A stretch of DNA of 64,000 nt. It comes from Notospermus geniculatus (taxonomy: Eukaryota; Nemertea; Pilidiophora; Heteronemertea; Lineidae). Positions 22,901 through 31,722 of the stretch are shown here, in pieces. Position numbers and translations under genes: made by a program. Each line of letters begins with the position of its first letter. The first letter of the stretch is position 1. The stretch is taken from positions 729,902 to 793,901 of the forward strand of contig NMRB01000013.1 in NCBI GenBank assembly GCA_002633025.1, in the 5' to 3' direction. The notes beneath the pieces were generated by a model. It saw only the letters and a program-made list of their open reading frames with translations. It ran no database searches and had not been told where the DNA came from.

Positions 22901-24095
22901 CAAGAAGACTGACTGCCTCTTCCATCTCAGCACTTTGTCTGAAGGGAAAATATTTCATTAGCGAAACACCAGTTGACCTATTTTTAGAAGCGACATGAAA
23001 TTGTTCAATTTGTCTGAAGGGTTTTTCCTGGATTGTTTTCAAACAGCACTGTGAACAATTCATGGTTTAGTGCCACATAAGATCCTGTCCATAACATCAA
23101 CAAAATTACAGTCAAAGAATCAACTCACCTCTGTTCTAGGTGAGTCAGATCTCGATCTCTCTGAGTTATGATATCTTCTACAGCTATAGCATATGTGTGT
23201 TCAAGATTAAGGAGAGTTTCTAGTGCTTCAGAATGAATCAAACTGTGGTAAACTTCAGAGAATAATTGTTCATTCGTTATCTCCTCTGGCTTGGCATGTT
23301 CCTTGACTTCCTGAAACAAGACAAACAGAGTACTGGTAAAAGAATTACCAATGGAGGCCTGAAATGAAACACATATGACATATATGTGATCATCAGACTT
23401 TTTTTGATGCCTCCAAGTTATGAATGAGTTGGCAACACTGAGTGATGAAGAGAAATCTAAATAAGGCCATAGCAACAGGGCTTGTTGATACACAATAATG
23501 TGAATCTCTTTACTGACAGTCACTACCTATTGAACCCTGTATAACACTGTAAACAAGATGGCAAACTTTTAAACCTTTAATTTAGTTGCCAATAAACTTC
23601 ACCTGGGTAAACGCTTTTGCCCATCGCTCAGCAAGTTTATCTACATTAACTTCTCCATCTTGAACCTTCCTAATAGCCTCACATGAATTTTTGTCAAAAA
23701 ACTTCTTCGTGTTTTCATCAACGAAATCTTTCAGTTTGTTCAGGAGATCTGAAATCAGAATGTTTCTGACAATTTAATACTCCACATAAACATCCAACTG
23801 GTGTGGTAAGCTCATAACGAATTATTTATTTTCATCCCATGTTCCTACCTGAAAATAAAATCATGATGTATATCAGTGCTGGATGATAAGACCCATTTTC
23901 TCCTTCAGTGGTACCGGGTAGGGATTGCTTACCTTCTTCAATATAGCATGGCAAATTATGAGCTTTCACCAATCGTCCAGTCAAGTCTTCAACACTTTGT
24001 TCCATAGGAATACGAACTGGAACTGTAAGAGTTGAAGACTGTCCTCTGCTGCCAAATTTGAAGACGAACTCAAGTTCTGTGCTTGTAGCCATCAT
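16952..24095 (-). CDS. FERRY3: FERRY3 (C12orf4), subunit of the endosomal FERRY complex (complete, spliced)
   Basis: FERRY3/C12orf4 belongs to the five-subunit Rab5 effector that links mRNAs and ribosomes to early endosomes; in humans its loss causes intellectual disability. Exons on the minus strand: 24095-23933, 23748-23603, 23310-23129, 22938-22839, 22636-22512, 22212-22109, 21923-21839, 21576-21455, 21166-20994, 20777-20544, 20244-20119, 17032-16952 (TGA 16954-16952). All phases join and all borders are GT-AG. The 546-residue product matches the usual 552. Recognised family stretches include [80 protein letters not shown] and the C-terminal MLPSIFR. No catalytic motif is visible, as expected. 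ATG codons at 24095 and 24092 are adjacent; either could start. A TTTCAG acceptor at about 24149 suggests a 5' UTR intron. The last intron, about 3.1 kb, holds the assembly gap. Confidence 0.95.
17120..17883. other. Assembly gap (744 N) preceded by a poly-C run
   Basis: Cytosines run from 17120 to 17139, then N from 17140 to 17883. It lies in the last FERRY3 intron, between coding exons whose phases agree, so no coding loss is implied. Frames spanning it are artefacts. The poly-C run probably stopped sequencing. Confidence 0.95.
17884..19370. other. Repeat-rich FERRY3 intron sequence
   Basis: Just right of the gap is a CG-rich stretch with a short CACA run that looks like a degenerate transposon. 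A block of about 430 bases (about 18190-18620) has partly inverted ends sharing AGTGTTCTCCAACT and contains repeated ACACCAAAAA-type words. No coding exon is supported; the long frames here are not conserved-looking. Confidence 0.4.
19374..19896. repeat. Two direct copies of a 224-bp repeat
   Basis: Copies at about 19374-19597 and 19673-19896 start with CAGCCCTGTAGGGGGC and contain GCCACCAGGGGGC, separated by about 75 unrelated bases. Identity is roughly 85 percent. CTCF-like CCACCAGGGGGC words are part of the unit. They are probably an old tandem or two insertions of one element in the FERRY3 intron. Confidence 0.75.
20005..20070 (-). mobile_element. Possible tRNA-derived SINE remnant
   Basis: Read on the minus strand, GTGGGTTCGAATCTGG is a good box B / T-arm, preceded by a plausible anticodon-arm-like stretch. 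I cannot close an acceptor stem or a convincing D arm, so a functional tRNA is unlikely. It lies in the last FERRY3 intron. Confidence 0.3.
20324..20513. mobile_element. TA-flanked MITE filling a short FERRY3 intron
   Basis: The element is bounded by TA on both sides. Its ends read CATTGGAACCTC and, inverted, CAGTGGAACCTC, with internal TATTAAGGACACC repeats. This is the form of Tc1/mariner-type miniature elements. The FERRY3 intron here is only 299 bases (20245-20543), so nearly two thirds of it is the element. Confidence 0.75.
21239..21360. repeat. Perfect tandem duplication, 61-bp unit x2
   Basis: A unit starting CGTTACGAGAGATCACTGCT is repeated exactly 61 bases later, apart from the unit borders. 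Each unit holds a small TGCCAC...GTGGCA stem-loop. It lies in the FERRY3 intron 21167-21454. Confidence 0.9.
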
Positions 24096-24148
24096 TGCTT
24101 GTCATAGCATAGGCCTCGGCCAGTACAAAAATAGATTCACCTCAATGC

Positions 24149-24785
24149 CTGAAATTATGAGAAAAAAGGAATTGTGTAATAAGTGCTGGATGTACTATCA
24201 CTCTCAGGTTTATATGCAGAACCTATCAATCCTCAGCTCAGTACCGGTATTGTCTCTCTGCTCTGCAGTGCTGCTGGTGGCGTGGCGAGGGCAGGTGGTG
24301 TGGTGGTCCATATAATATGGACCACCACACCACCTGCCCTCGCCATATTGGTTCATGGCATATTGGTTCATGATGACGCAGCTAGACGCGACGGTGACTC
24401 AAAGCCAAGGAGTAGGCCTAATTTGAATCCACATCACTGGCTTACAACTGAAAAAACCATAATCTGGCTCCCCTCAGTTGGAGATAGGATAAGTGGCATG
24501 AACTCATAAGCTGATGTTATAATACGCCTAAGACTATTAGATAGAGTGGACCTAAAAGTGCCACGTGACAACTTCTCCTGTTACACGCACTTTCACTCAG
24601 CTGTCGCCTTCCATGCGTTTCAAGATACTACCACTGGCAATTATGGTGCGTTGCGTGTTCGCTACAATGAATGGAAATGTTGCAGATACCTTTAGCTGCA
24701 AAACAACGCAAAATTCCCAGTTAAACGCCAATAAATAGCTTTATTTTGAAGTGCTGAAAATTTTTGCAGACACCCATCCGCCATC
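24149..24785. promoter_or_regulatory. Divergent promoter region of FERRY3 and the nuclear receptor
   Basis: The FERRY3 start codon (24095, minus) and the receptor-type ATG (24786, plus) are about 690 bases apart and point away from each other. The segment holds an E-box CACGTGAC at 24562-24569, a perfect palindrome at 24284-24344, and near the plus-strand start CCATCATGGCG, which resembles a YY1 site, with GCATTGTGGGA, a ZNF143-like word, just after. No TATA box is evident. Transcription starts cannot be placed from sequence alone. Confidence 0.5.
24284..24344. repeat. Perfect 61-nt palindrome in the divergent promoter
   Basis: Two exact 30-nt complementary arms flank a single central A (24314). 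The arms begin GGCGAGGGCAGGTGGTG. Immediately right of it a 15-base unit containing ATATTGGTTCATG occurs twice in tandem. It lies upstream of the FERRY3 coding start, possibly in its 5' UTR intron. Confidence 0.9.
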
Positions 24786-27079
24786 ATGGCGCAAAGCATT
24801 GTGGGAAGGAATAATATAGGTCATCGGGGTAACATGGCAGAAGAAAATCGGTCACCGAACAGGCCGGCGGAAAATGTTGCTTTGGCTGGTAGGTTTTTGA
24901 TTTTGCTGCACCGATTTGCTCTTATTTAGGTGTATGAAGGAACTGAGATCCACCATCTAGAATTTCATTGGCGTTGGGATGCTACAACATTCGATTTTCT
25001 CACCGTTTCTATAGACGTTTTCACGAACACGTATTCTCGCTTTGTTTAGAAAATAGGTCACCTTCATTCGCCTAATAAATCGTCGGAATAAATGATGATG
25101 ATTGCGAAAATGGTTGTTTCATTGCTTTTTCAATGTTTTCACCTTTAATCTAAGTTCCCGTATGAACGTACTCAAGTGGGAGCGCTGTCAGATGTAGTCT
25201 GATTTACGAGTCTGTTCGATGACAAGTCTGACAGCTTCGTCTCTCCACAGGATCATGAGGATGGCCATGTCTGAATTCCAGGCTAAGTAGGTCAAGTCAA
25301 TCAGATTTCGTCCCAGATTTCTGTCATCAAAATATGTTCAAATTTCATTTCAAAACATTGAATTTTGCATGGTTTAGTCAGACATTTGTGACAGATTATA
25401 CTCATTGTGGTTGTATTTTGTGCAAACTTTCAGCTGCCTGTCCTTTCTGACATAGTTTTCATACATTTAGGCCAAATTATGATTGCAACTCACACTCACC
25501 AAGATGACCTACTTTTTGTCCCAAATTCTGATTGAGTAGGCCCTAGCCTATACACCAATTTCACATTTGGCACGATCGCAGCGCCTCTAGTAGAATTTTT
25601 GTTGGCTACTTCTGTTTTCAACCTCACTTACATTGTAGTACCAGGAGTACCGGTACATAAGAATACCGAAACGGACCGAATCGGACCGAAACGGAGTCAA
25701 AATGTACCGAATCGGAGCAAAATATCACCTCTTTTTGGTACTAGGCGGTAGATATAGCATTTATACGATGTTTCTAAGGCTATATGCATGATATAACTAG
25801 GCATAGCCTGTTTAGCGACAATGATATCGGATATGCGACATAAGAGCCGCCATCTTGACTTTGGTCTCACACTCCAGTTTTGCTGTTCGGCTGCTGCCAC
25901 CTATCGTCGAATGTTAACACTGTCACCTGTTGCTGTTTGTCCGTCATGTCCGTGTTACTTTGAAGAGACTGACTAAAACTCTGACAATATTGGCTGTACA
26001 GCTTTAGAAACATCGTTTTGGCTTCGTCCAAGCAAATGGGTAATTTAGCCTACCCAAGTTTGACCCTATTTTTTTCTAACTGAGTAAGCCATGGTCATGA
26101 TTTGAGTTTTTGGCTATTTAGTACATCGCTAAAAGAGATAACAGAGATAATTTGGTGCCCCTCACTCAAATCACTAAAAAGTTGTACCATTTTATGATGA
26201 TTCTGAATGCGCATTTTGTAGTGTTTTTTTGTGACATTTTTGACATGTCAAAAAGCAGAGGCCTTGCAACTGCATGAATTACATTTTTTAAATTAATTCT
26301 CATTGCAGAATGAATTTTGGTGTTTGAAGAAATAATCCCATGCAAATATTCCTAGTTCAGTGTAAAACAGGGGGGTGGGCTGAGTTTATTTTGGGGGGTT
26401 CCGTATGTGATGATGTTCCGTCAAAGCTTGCCTTGTACAATGTTCATTGCAAAATATCACTGTCTAGTCTGGTAAATTATCTTCCTACTCTCATCTTCAA
26501 AGCAGATTTTCTCCCTAAAGAAATAATGAAGAGANATAATCAGTTATGGCTCATTTCTGTTCAACTGTAGACATCATGGCTAAGTGAAGAAAAGTTAAAA
26601 TAGCTACAAATTTTTTTGTTATTGCAAATTTGGCCACACTTACACAATGTATAATTGATAGGTAGGTCTACTACTTCTTTCAATGAGATGGATGATTAAT
26701 CTTTACATTCCTGAAATGAAGTGAATTGGTACTATTTGCATGACTAAATTTAGTGCTGTGAGTGTGATACTAGCTGTTATGGCCCTAGAGGGTTGATGTT
26801 TGTTGTTTTCGTTTGATGGTGATATTGACACTAACTTTGTAAAACAGGGCCATTGGCCAGCTCTACCAACTAGTCAGTTTCTGTCTAATAACATCAGTTT
26901 CCCTCTGGATGCATGTGTGGTCATTTTGGTGTTAGAAGTCATGTACAAATCAAAGCTTAGTCAATCCTTTTGTGCACTTTCAGATGGCCAGGTGGTGCAG
27001 GAAGTAGCTGCAATACAACAGATTTCTATTGGACCAAGTCCTCAAGTTGGTCAAGCTCCAGTTCCAGTTGCAGCATTTG
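24786..27079 (+). CDS. N-terminal exons probably belonging to the nuclear receptor gene
   Basis: Exon 24786-24888 starts with ATG at 24786 (an in-frame second ATG at 24834) and ends at a GTAGGT donor in phase 1. Exon 26984-27079 has a TTTCAG acceptor and GTAAGT donor, entering and leaving in phase 1. Together they encode 66 residues rich in Gln, Pro and Val (including VVQEVAAIQQI and GPSPQVGQAPVPV), typical of a disordered A/B region. The next supported plus-strand exon with a phase-1 acceptor is the zinc-finger exon at 60246, so joining gives an uninterrupted receptor. The link crosses about 33 kb of intron and rests on phase and strand only; a separate small gene remains possible. Confidence 0.55.
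24889..26983. other. First intron of the receptor gene; single N at 26535
   Basis: AT-rich intron sequence. A CGGACCGAAACGGA-type mini-repeat lies near 25660-25720. One N at 26535 has no visible duplicated flanks, unlike the other three single-N sites, so it may be an uncalled base. No exon seen. Confidence 0.5.
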
Positions 27080-28083
27080 GTAAGTTTATGAACTGTAAAA
27101 TTGCTTTTTTTGCTTCTGACCAAAGGTTGGTATGATTGATTATGTGCAATGTCTAAATAGTAAAACATTTGATAAGTTACTGGGAGTGGCGAATGCCAGC
27201 ATATGTTCAATCAAATCAGATGGAATTCATCACAGGATCCCCTTTTCACGATTACTGTCCGATATTGCATGCAGCCTCCTCAACGAGGGACTCCGGGAAA
27301 AGTTCGATTTTTTCATTGACCTCTTTCTTTCTCTGTAGTGCTGGATGCATATGTAAATATGGGTTGTCTGAACTTTAATTTTTCTGCACTACAAACTTTT
27401 TGTGTGCCACCCTGAGATCAGCTTCCATAAAATCATACTTTCTGGTGCAGATCACTTGACTCGGGCTGTTCTTTTTAGGTCATATGGGCAATTTTACCTT
27501 GATTGTGTCGTCTGCAGAGGCAGCAGCTCCACCTTGAACTTCAATATTGTCTGGCCCTAACAATGTCAATGTAGGATTAGGAAACGTTTAGCAGGTATTT
27601 GTCATTTACAGAATTTCATAAAAGTTCTGTTGCCACTTCTATTTTCAACATTGGCTTCCCATTTATGACACTGTACAACTTGGTGCAAAACGATTGAAAT
27701 TCTGTACTTTTTGTCTCCATTGTCCGAGAATGCAGCTGACAGTGAGTGACTAATTATGTTCCATTGCCTGTGTGAACTGAATGACCCTGTGGCTGATCAA
27801 TATGTGGAGATGACATTTTAATAAAGACTTTTCAAAGTATGGTTTATAAAATATCTCTGTGAAAATTCCCAAAAAGTCATTGCCCCTAAATGAGGCCATT
27901 GATGGCACCTTCATCAATATTAGCAACACTTCAAGTTTGAATAACATGGTAGCATGATGATTATCAATATCAATATTTTGTTGGTGCAACCCATCTTCAG
28001 CAGGGAAATATGAGTGGTGACCAGCATAATATATTTCTGGTATGAACTGAGGTCTTATTGTATCCACACTTCTGCACTCTCAC
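27080..28083. other. Intron, no feature seen
   Basis: Unique-looking intron sequence. Several short frames are open by chance. No recognisable repeat ends, splice-bounded coding frame or RNA gene was found. Confidence 0.5.
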
Positions 28084-28531
28084 CTGATTTTTTCTGGCTG
28101 AGCTGTTCGAACTGTTCTGGGTCCTTCCTGAAAAAAGAGGCCAAGTGCTCTCTCAGTTTCTCTGGTGTCTGGTTAATTATTAGCAAAGTAAATATACACT
28201 GGGGTGAACTCGTCTGGAACCAGAAACTGAAGTGGTGAGGGCTACTGGAAAGCTCTTCCGAGTCTAAAATTGACATCTTTATGATGATGAAATATACTTT
28301 CCAGACAAGACATTGATCTGCTTCATTTTCCGTCATCTGGCGGATGAACTGATGAGTCATCCCCTCCACTGCTTCATGGAGGCTTTGCAGTTCAGTTCTT
28401 TTGGTAAGAAGAATTGTCTTATCTATATATTTGAAGAAGAATGTGACAGATTTCTGATAATTTATCTTGTTCATATCACTTGCCTCATCAGTAGTGTACC
28501 TTTCGCTTGACTTCTTCGTAAAATCGCCCAC
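28084..28531 (-). CDS. Unrecognised two-exon coding fragment, minus strand, inside the receptor intron
   Basis: The minus strand stays open for 159 codons in AT-rich DNA. Within it, a donor (AAA|GTATAT, exon ending at 28298) and an acceptor (AACCAG, exon starting at 28168) are both phase 0, and the second exon ends at a GTGAGA donor (28084). Spliced, the peptide is charged and helical-looking, with segments such as SLHEAVEGMTHQFIRQM and PEKLREHLASFFRKDPEQF. Further exons should lie at lower coordinates on this strand, but I could not identify them. I do not recognise the family. It could be a nested gene, an old retrocopy, or a chance frame. Confidence 0.35.
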
Positions 28532-29619
28532 AAAAAGAGTAATAATTTGTCAAACACTGCACTCTGAGCACCTGAATAACCCAGCTCTCTACATATCAAG
28601 TATAGATCATTCATTTATTATTATGGAGTCATGTCATATTGATGTGTTTGATTACTGTGTCGTCTCCTGAGTCGTCAGGATAATTCTGAGTGGAGCCATC
28701 AGGTTGGCAGCTTTGATCAAGTGCAGTCCACCATACAATTTTCCAACTCCAGTTGGGGGTTTGTGAAAAGATTCCTTTGTAATTATTATATAAATGTCAA
28801 ATCCTTAGCCGTTCTTCATTTGGTTTCTCGTGCAAACCAGCATTTCTCATAGAGAGCTGTCTGTCTATTTTTGGATCATTGGATATATATTAGAAATAGA
28901 TCAAGTTTAATAGGTACAACTGTTATCTGCAGTGCTGTTATTGAGGAAATAAAATCCAATATGGCTGTCGTGGTGGCCATCTTGAATTGGTTTCCATTAC
29001 TGCTGTTGCACATCTGCCTCAGCTTGGTGATTTCAGCAACTTTTGTTGTGAGGACAGCTCCTCCGAACACAATGAGGAAGAATGCATGTACATGTACCCT
29101 GTTCAGATAGACATATACATGTATTTTAAACTTGTATCAGCATATTGATTGGTCAACTTGTAGGGCTACTTGTACCCTCACTCATAATCCTCTCCACTTC
29201 GTGCCTGATGAGCGATACAGGCCTACGTGATACCCGTCTGTTACAAGGCTTCCAGTACCGTACTTTGTGGCAGAAGTTCCAGGAAGTTTTGGGGAAGTTA
29301 TGCATTGCCCATCATGACCAGAGACAGCTGTTACTGTTACTGTTATGACTGGTCACATCCCACTGGAAGCACGCTGGTCAAGTGGAAATTTCAATCTAAT
29401 CGCAGCGGGAGGTGTTGATAATATGAAGTTATCGTTACATCTTCCTGTTTGTGTTCAGTTGCAATATTGATCTGTGCTTTATACAGCAGATCATGATTGC
29501 TGTATGATCTGAGCTACCTGTTCTTACACCTGATGATTGATGTATTCATGTTGATCGTACTTATTGACATGTCACACCAGATCATCTGCCGTGGTTGGAT
29601 CACGAAATATTGATTGGTG
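28532..29619. other. Intron, no feature seen
   Basis: Nothing beyond short chance frames. A minus-strand frame at 28876-29070 is open but has no recognisable product or clear splice borders. Confidence 0.45.
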
Positions 29620-30408
29620 GACAAAGGTATTTCTTTCAATCAAATAGAACTGCCTGTCAACCTAAGGTGGACAAATCAAGGTATGGGTATGGTATTCGTA
29701 ATTAATTGCTTTGTTGGACTACTTTGTAGATGAAACTTTTGTAATTCAGCCATACTCTGTCAACTGATGTGATTGTTGAGACTGCAGGTTTTATAGGTCG
29801 ACTTCGATTCACAACTCGAGTAGAGTTGGAGTTCAGAATCTGCCACCGGTAATAACGTCACAAAAGCAAAGTGCGCATGCCTACTCGAGTCGTGAATCGA
29901 AGTCAATGGAGTAGCGCCAAGATGGCGGCCAATATGAATTTAGACTTGTTGGAAGAATTTTTCCATGACAATGTACCAAATTTGGAGGTTTTTAATCAGT
30001 TTACGGCCCAGGCGGCAATAGCGCTGCATGCTGTTAAGACGATTCAGAATGCCAAAAATAGAACACTTTTGTGGAAAGTTACCGAAAACAGTGGGCACGA
30101 AGGAGATCAAAAATAAAAATGACAAAATAAATTAATAAAATAAGACACTTGAAATAAAATAAAATGAGATAAAATGACACTTGTGATGATGACGCATTCA
30201 TAAAATGCTTTTTTTGACATGATTCNGACAAAGGTATTTCTTTCAATCAAATAGAACTGTCTGTCAACCTAAGGTGGACAAATCAAGGTATGGGTATATG
30301 GGTATGGTATTCGTAATTAATTGCTTTGTTGGACTACTTTGTAGATGAAACTTTTGTAATTCAGCCATACTCTGTCAACTGATGTGATTGTTGAGACTGC
30401 AGGTTTTA
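29620..30408 (+). repeat. Duplicated flank around the single N at 30226
   Basis: 29620-29793 is repeated at 30227-30408 with one substitution and an 8-base expansion of a GGGTAT run. The first copy is interrupted after AGGTTTTA by transposon-like sequence that runs to the N; the second continues into ordinary intron. This looks like two haplotypes, one with and one without an insertion, set side by side. Confidence 0.8.
29794..30225 (+). mobile_element. Insertion with internal inverted repeat and a small ORF
   Basis: Absent from the second haplotype copy at 30408. Near its left end GACTTCGATTCAC...CTCGAGTAG is repeated inverted at about 29881-29905. It is followed by CAAGATGGCGGC, a strong YY1-like word, and an open frame of 64 codons from ATG 29921 (starting MAANMNLDLLEEFF, stop at about 30113). 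The site ends TTA, which would fit a PIF/Harbinger-type target, but the right end is lost at the N. I do not recognise the ORF. It could be the 5' part of an autonomous element. Confidence 0.5.
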
Positions 30409-30747
30409 GTGATTTCAAAAGTACTGGTGGTTGAGATTTTCAATAGCATCTTTTTGAACTGAAGGTATTGTCAACGTTCAAATTGAGCCAATCTTCTCAT
30501 CTTTGATTTGTACCCAAGTAGAACTACATTCCTACAAATCATTGCCTACTTGGCGAACTCAATATGAGACCTCCTCCTGGATCATACTCCAGCTTTCCAT
30601 TTCCCAGTACATGGAGCAGTATCATGTCAAGCAAGCTTTTCTCTAAGCTGATATAATTGCAGCCGAAGGCTAAAGATGGGCTTACCCTTTCGAGGTTGGA
30701 ATTGCTGGGGAGTGGATTGAAAGCTTGATATTTGCAGAATAGGGTAT

Positions 30748-31090
30748 ACCGTATTTTCGCGACTATAGGGCGCACCTGACTATAAGGCGCACCCCCTAAT
30801 TTCACCCTAAACCCTTGACGAAATCCATACATAAGACGCACTGCCCTATAAGACGCACCTCCCTATAAGACGCAGTCATCAGGTGAACCACAGCAATGTT
30901 ATGCATCAAACTGACCTGGTTGTATGATTAATTAGCTTGTTGTGACAAGCTAATTAGCTTGTTATGACACTTCTGATCAAATTTTCGGACTCTATCTGCA
31001 GATAAGGCGCACCACCCTATAAGGCGCACCCCCAATTTTAGACCCTTCTTCATGAAAAAAGCCGCGCCTTATAGTCCGAAAAATACGGTA
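30748..31090. mobile_element. Inverted-repeat MITE with GCGC-CTTATAG motif
   Basis: Ends are TACCGTATTTTCG and its complement CGAAAAATACGGTA. Inside, the words TATAAGGCGCACC and TAAGACGCAC are repeated many times. The same terminal motif is widespread in animal genomes as a miniature DNA transposon. Length is 343 bases, without coding capacity. Confidence 0.8.
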
Positions 31091-31234
31091 TTGGGGATTG
31101 AGAGGGAAAATGTACTGACCAATTTGTAATTTGCACTAAAAGGTTACATATTTGGCTGACAAAATAATAATTAGCAGCTTTCTTTGCAAGAAGGGGTAGG
31201 AAAGATCATCATCAGGTGAGATCTAATGGATCTC

Positions 31235-31722
31235 TACCGTAAAGCGAAATATTTTCACGTCCTATGTTCACGAATGGCCAAAAAATCCAGCATTCGTGGG
31301 GAGAAATATTCGCGGCAAAGGGCCTTATACAAATTTTCTGCGGGGAAATATATTCGCAAGTGTACCCTGAATAATGAAGAAGATCGACGCCACACTTCTC
31401 AGGAAGCAGGAAGGTGTATATCCTGGCACGATCTGTACTATCAGCTGCATATTGCAATGCTTCATATATGTACACTTGTCCAGGCACAAGGGAGACTCCG
31501 GGAATGACGTCACGATGGGAATCCCACCGCTGCATTGGTCAACAGGTGCTGATGACTCATCGATTATATACATGTAGGATTTAGCGAGGAACAAAATTTG
31601 CGTTGCGTATGGCAGATGTAAACGGTAATTTGCATTCGCGGAGAAAAACATTAGCGAGCGCCACAGCAATTCATGATTTTCGCGAGGATTTTTCCCCGCG
31701 AACATATTTCGCTTTACAGTAT
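31235..31722. mobile_element. Inverted-repeat MITE (GTAAAGCGAAATAT termini)
   Basis: The left end TACCGTAAAGCGAAATATTT is matched in reverse complement by the right end near 31700-31722 with two mismatches. Subterminal words such as ATTCGCG and GCGGGGA occur in both halves. Open frames on both strands inside it reflect these repeats and are not genes. Confidence 0.75.

Noticed and set aside
26535-26535. Fourth single N as another haplotype junction
   Set aside because: I see no duplicated sequence on its two sides, so it may be just an uncalled base.
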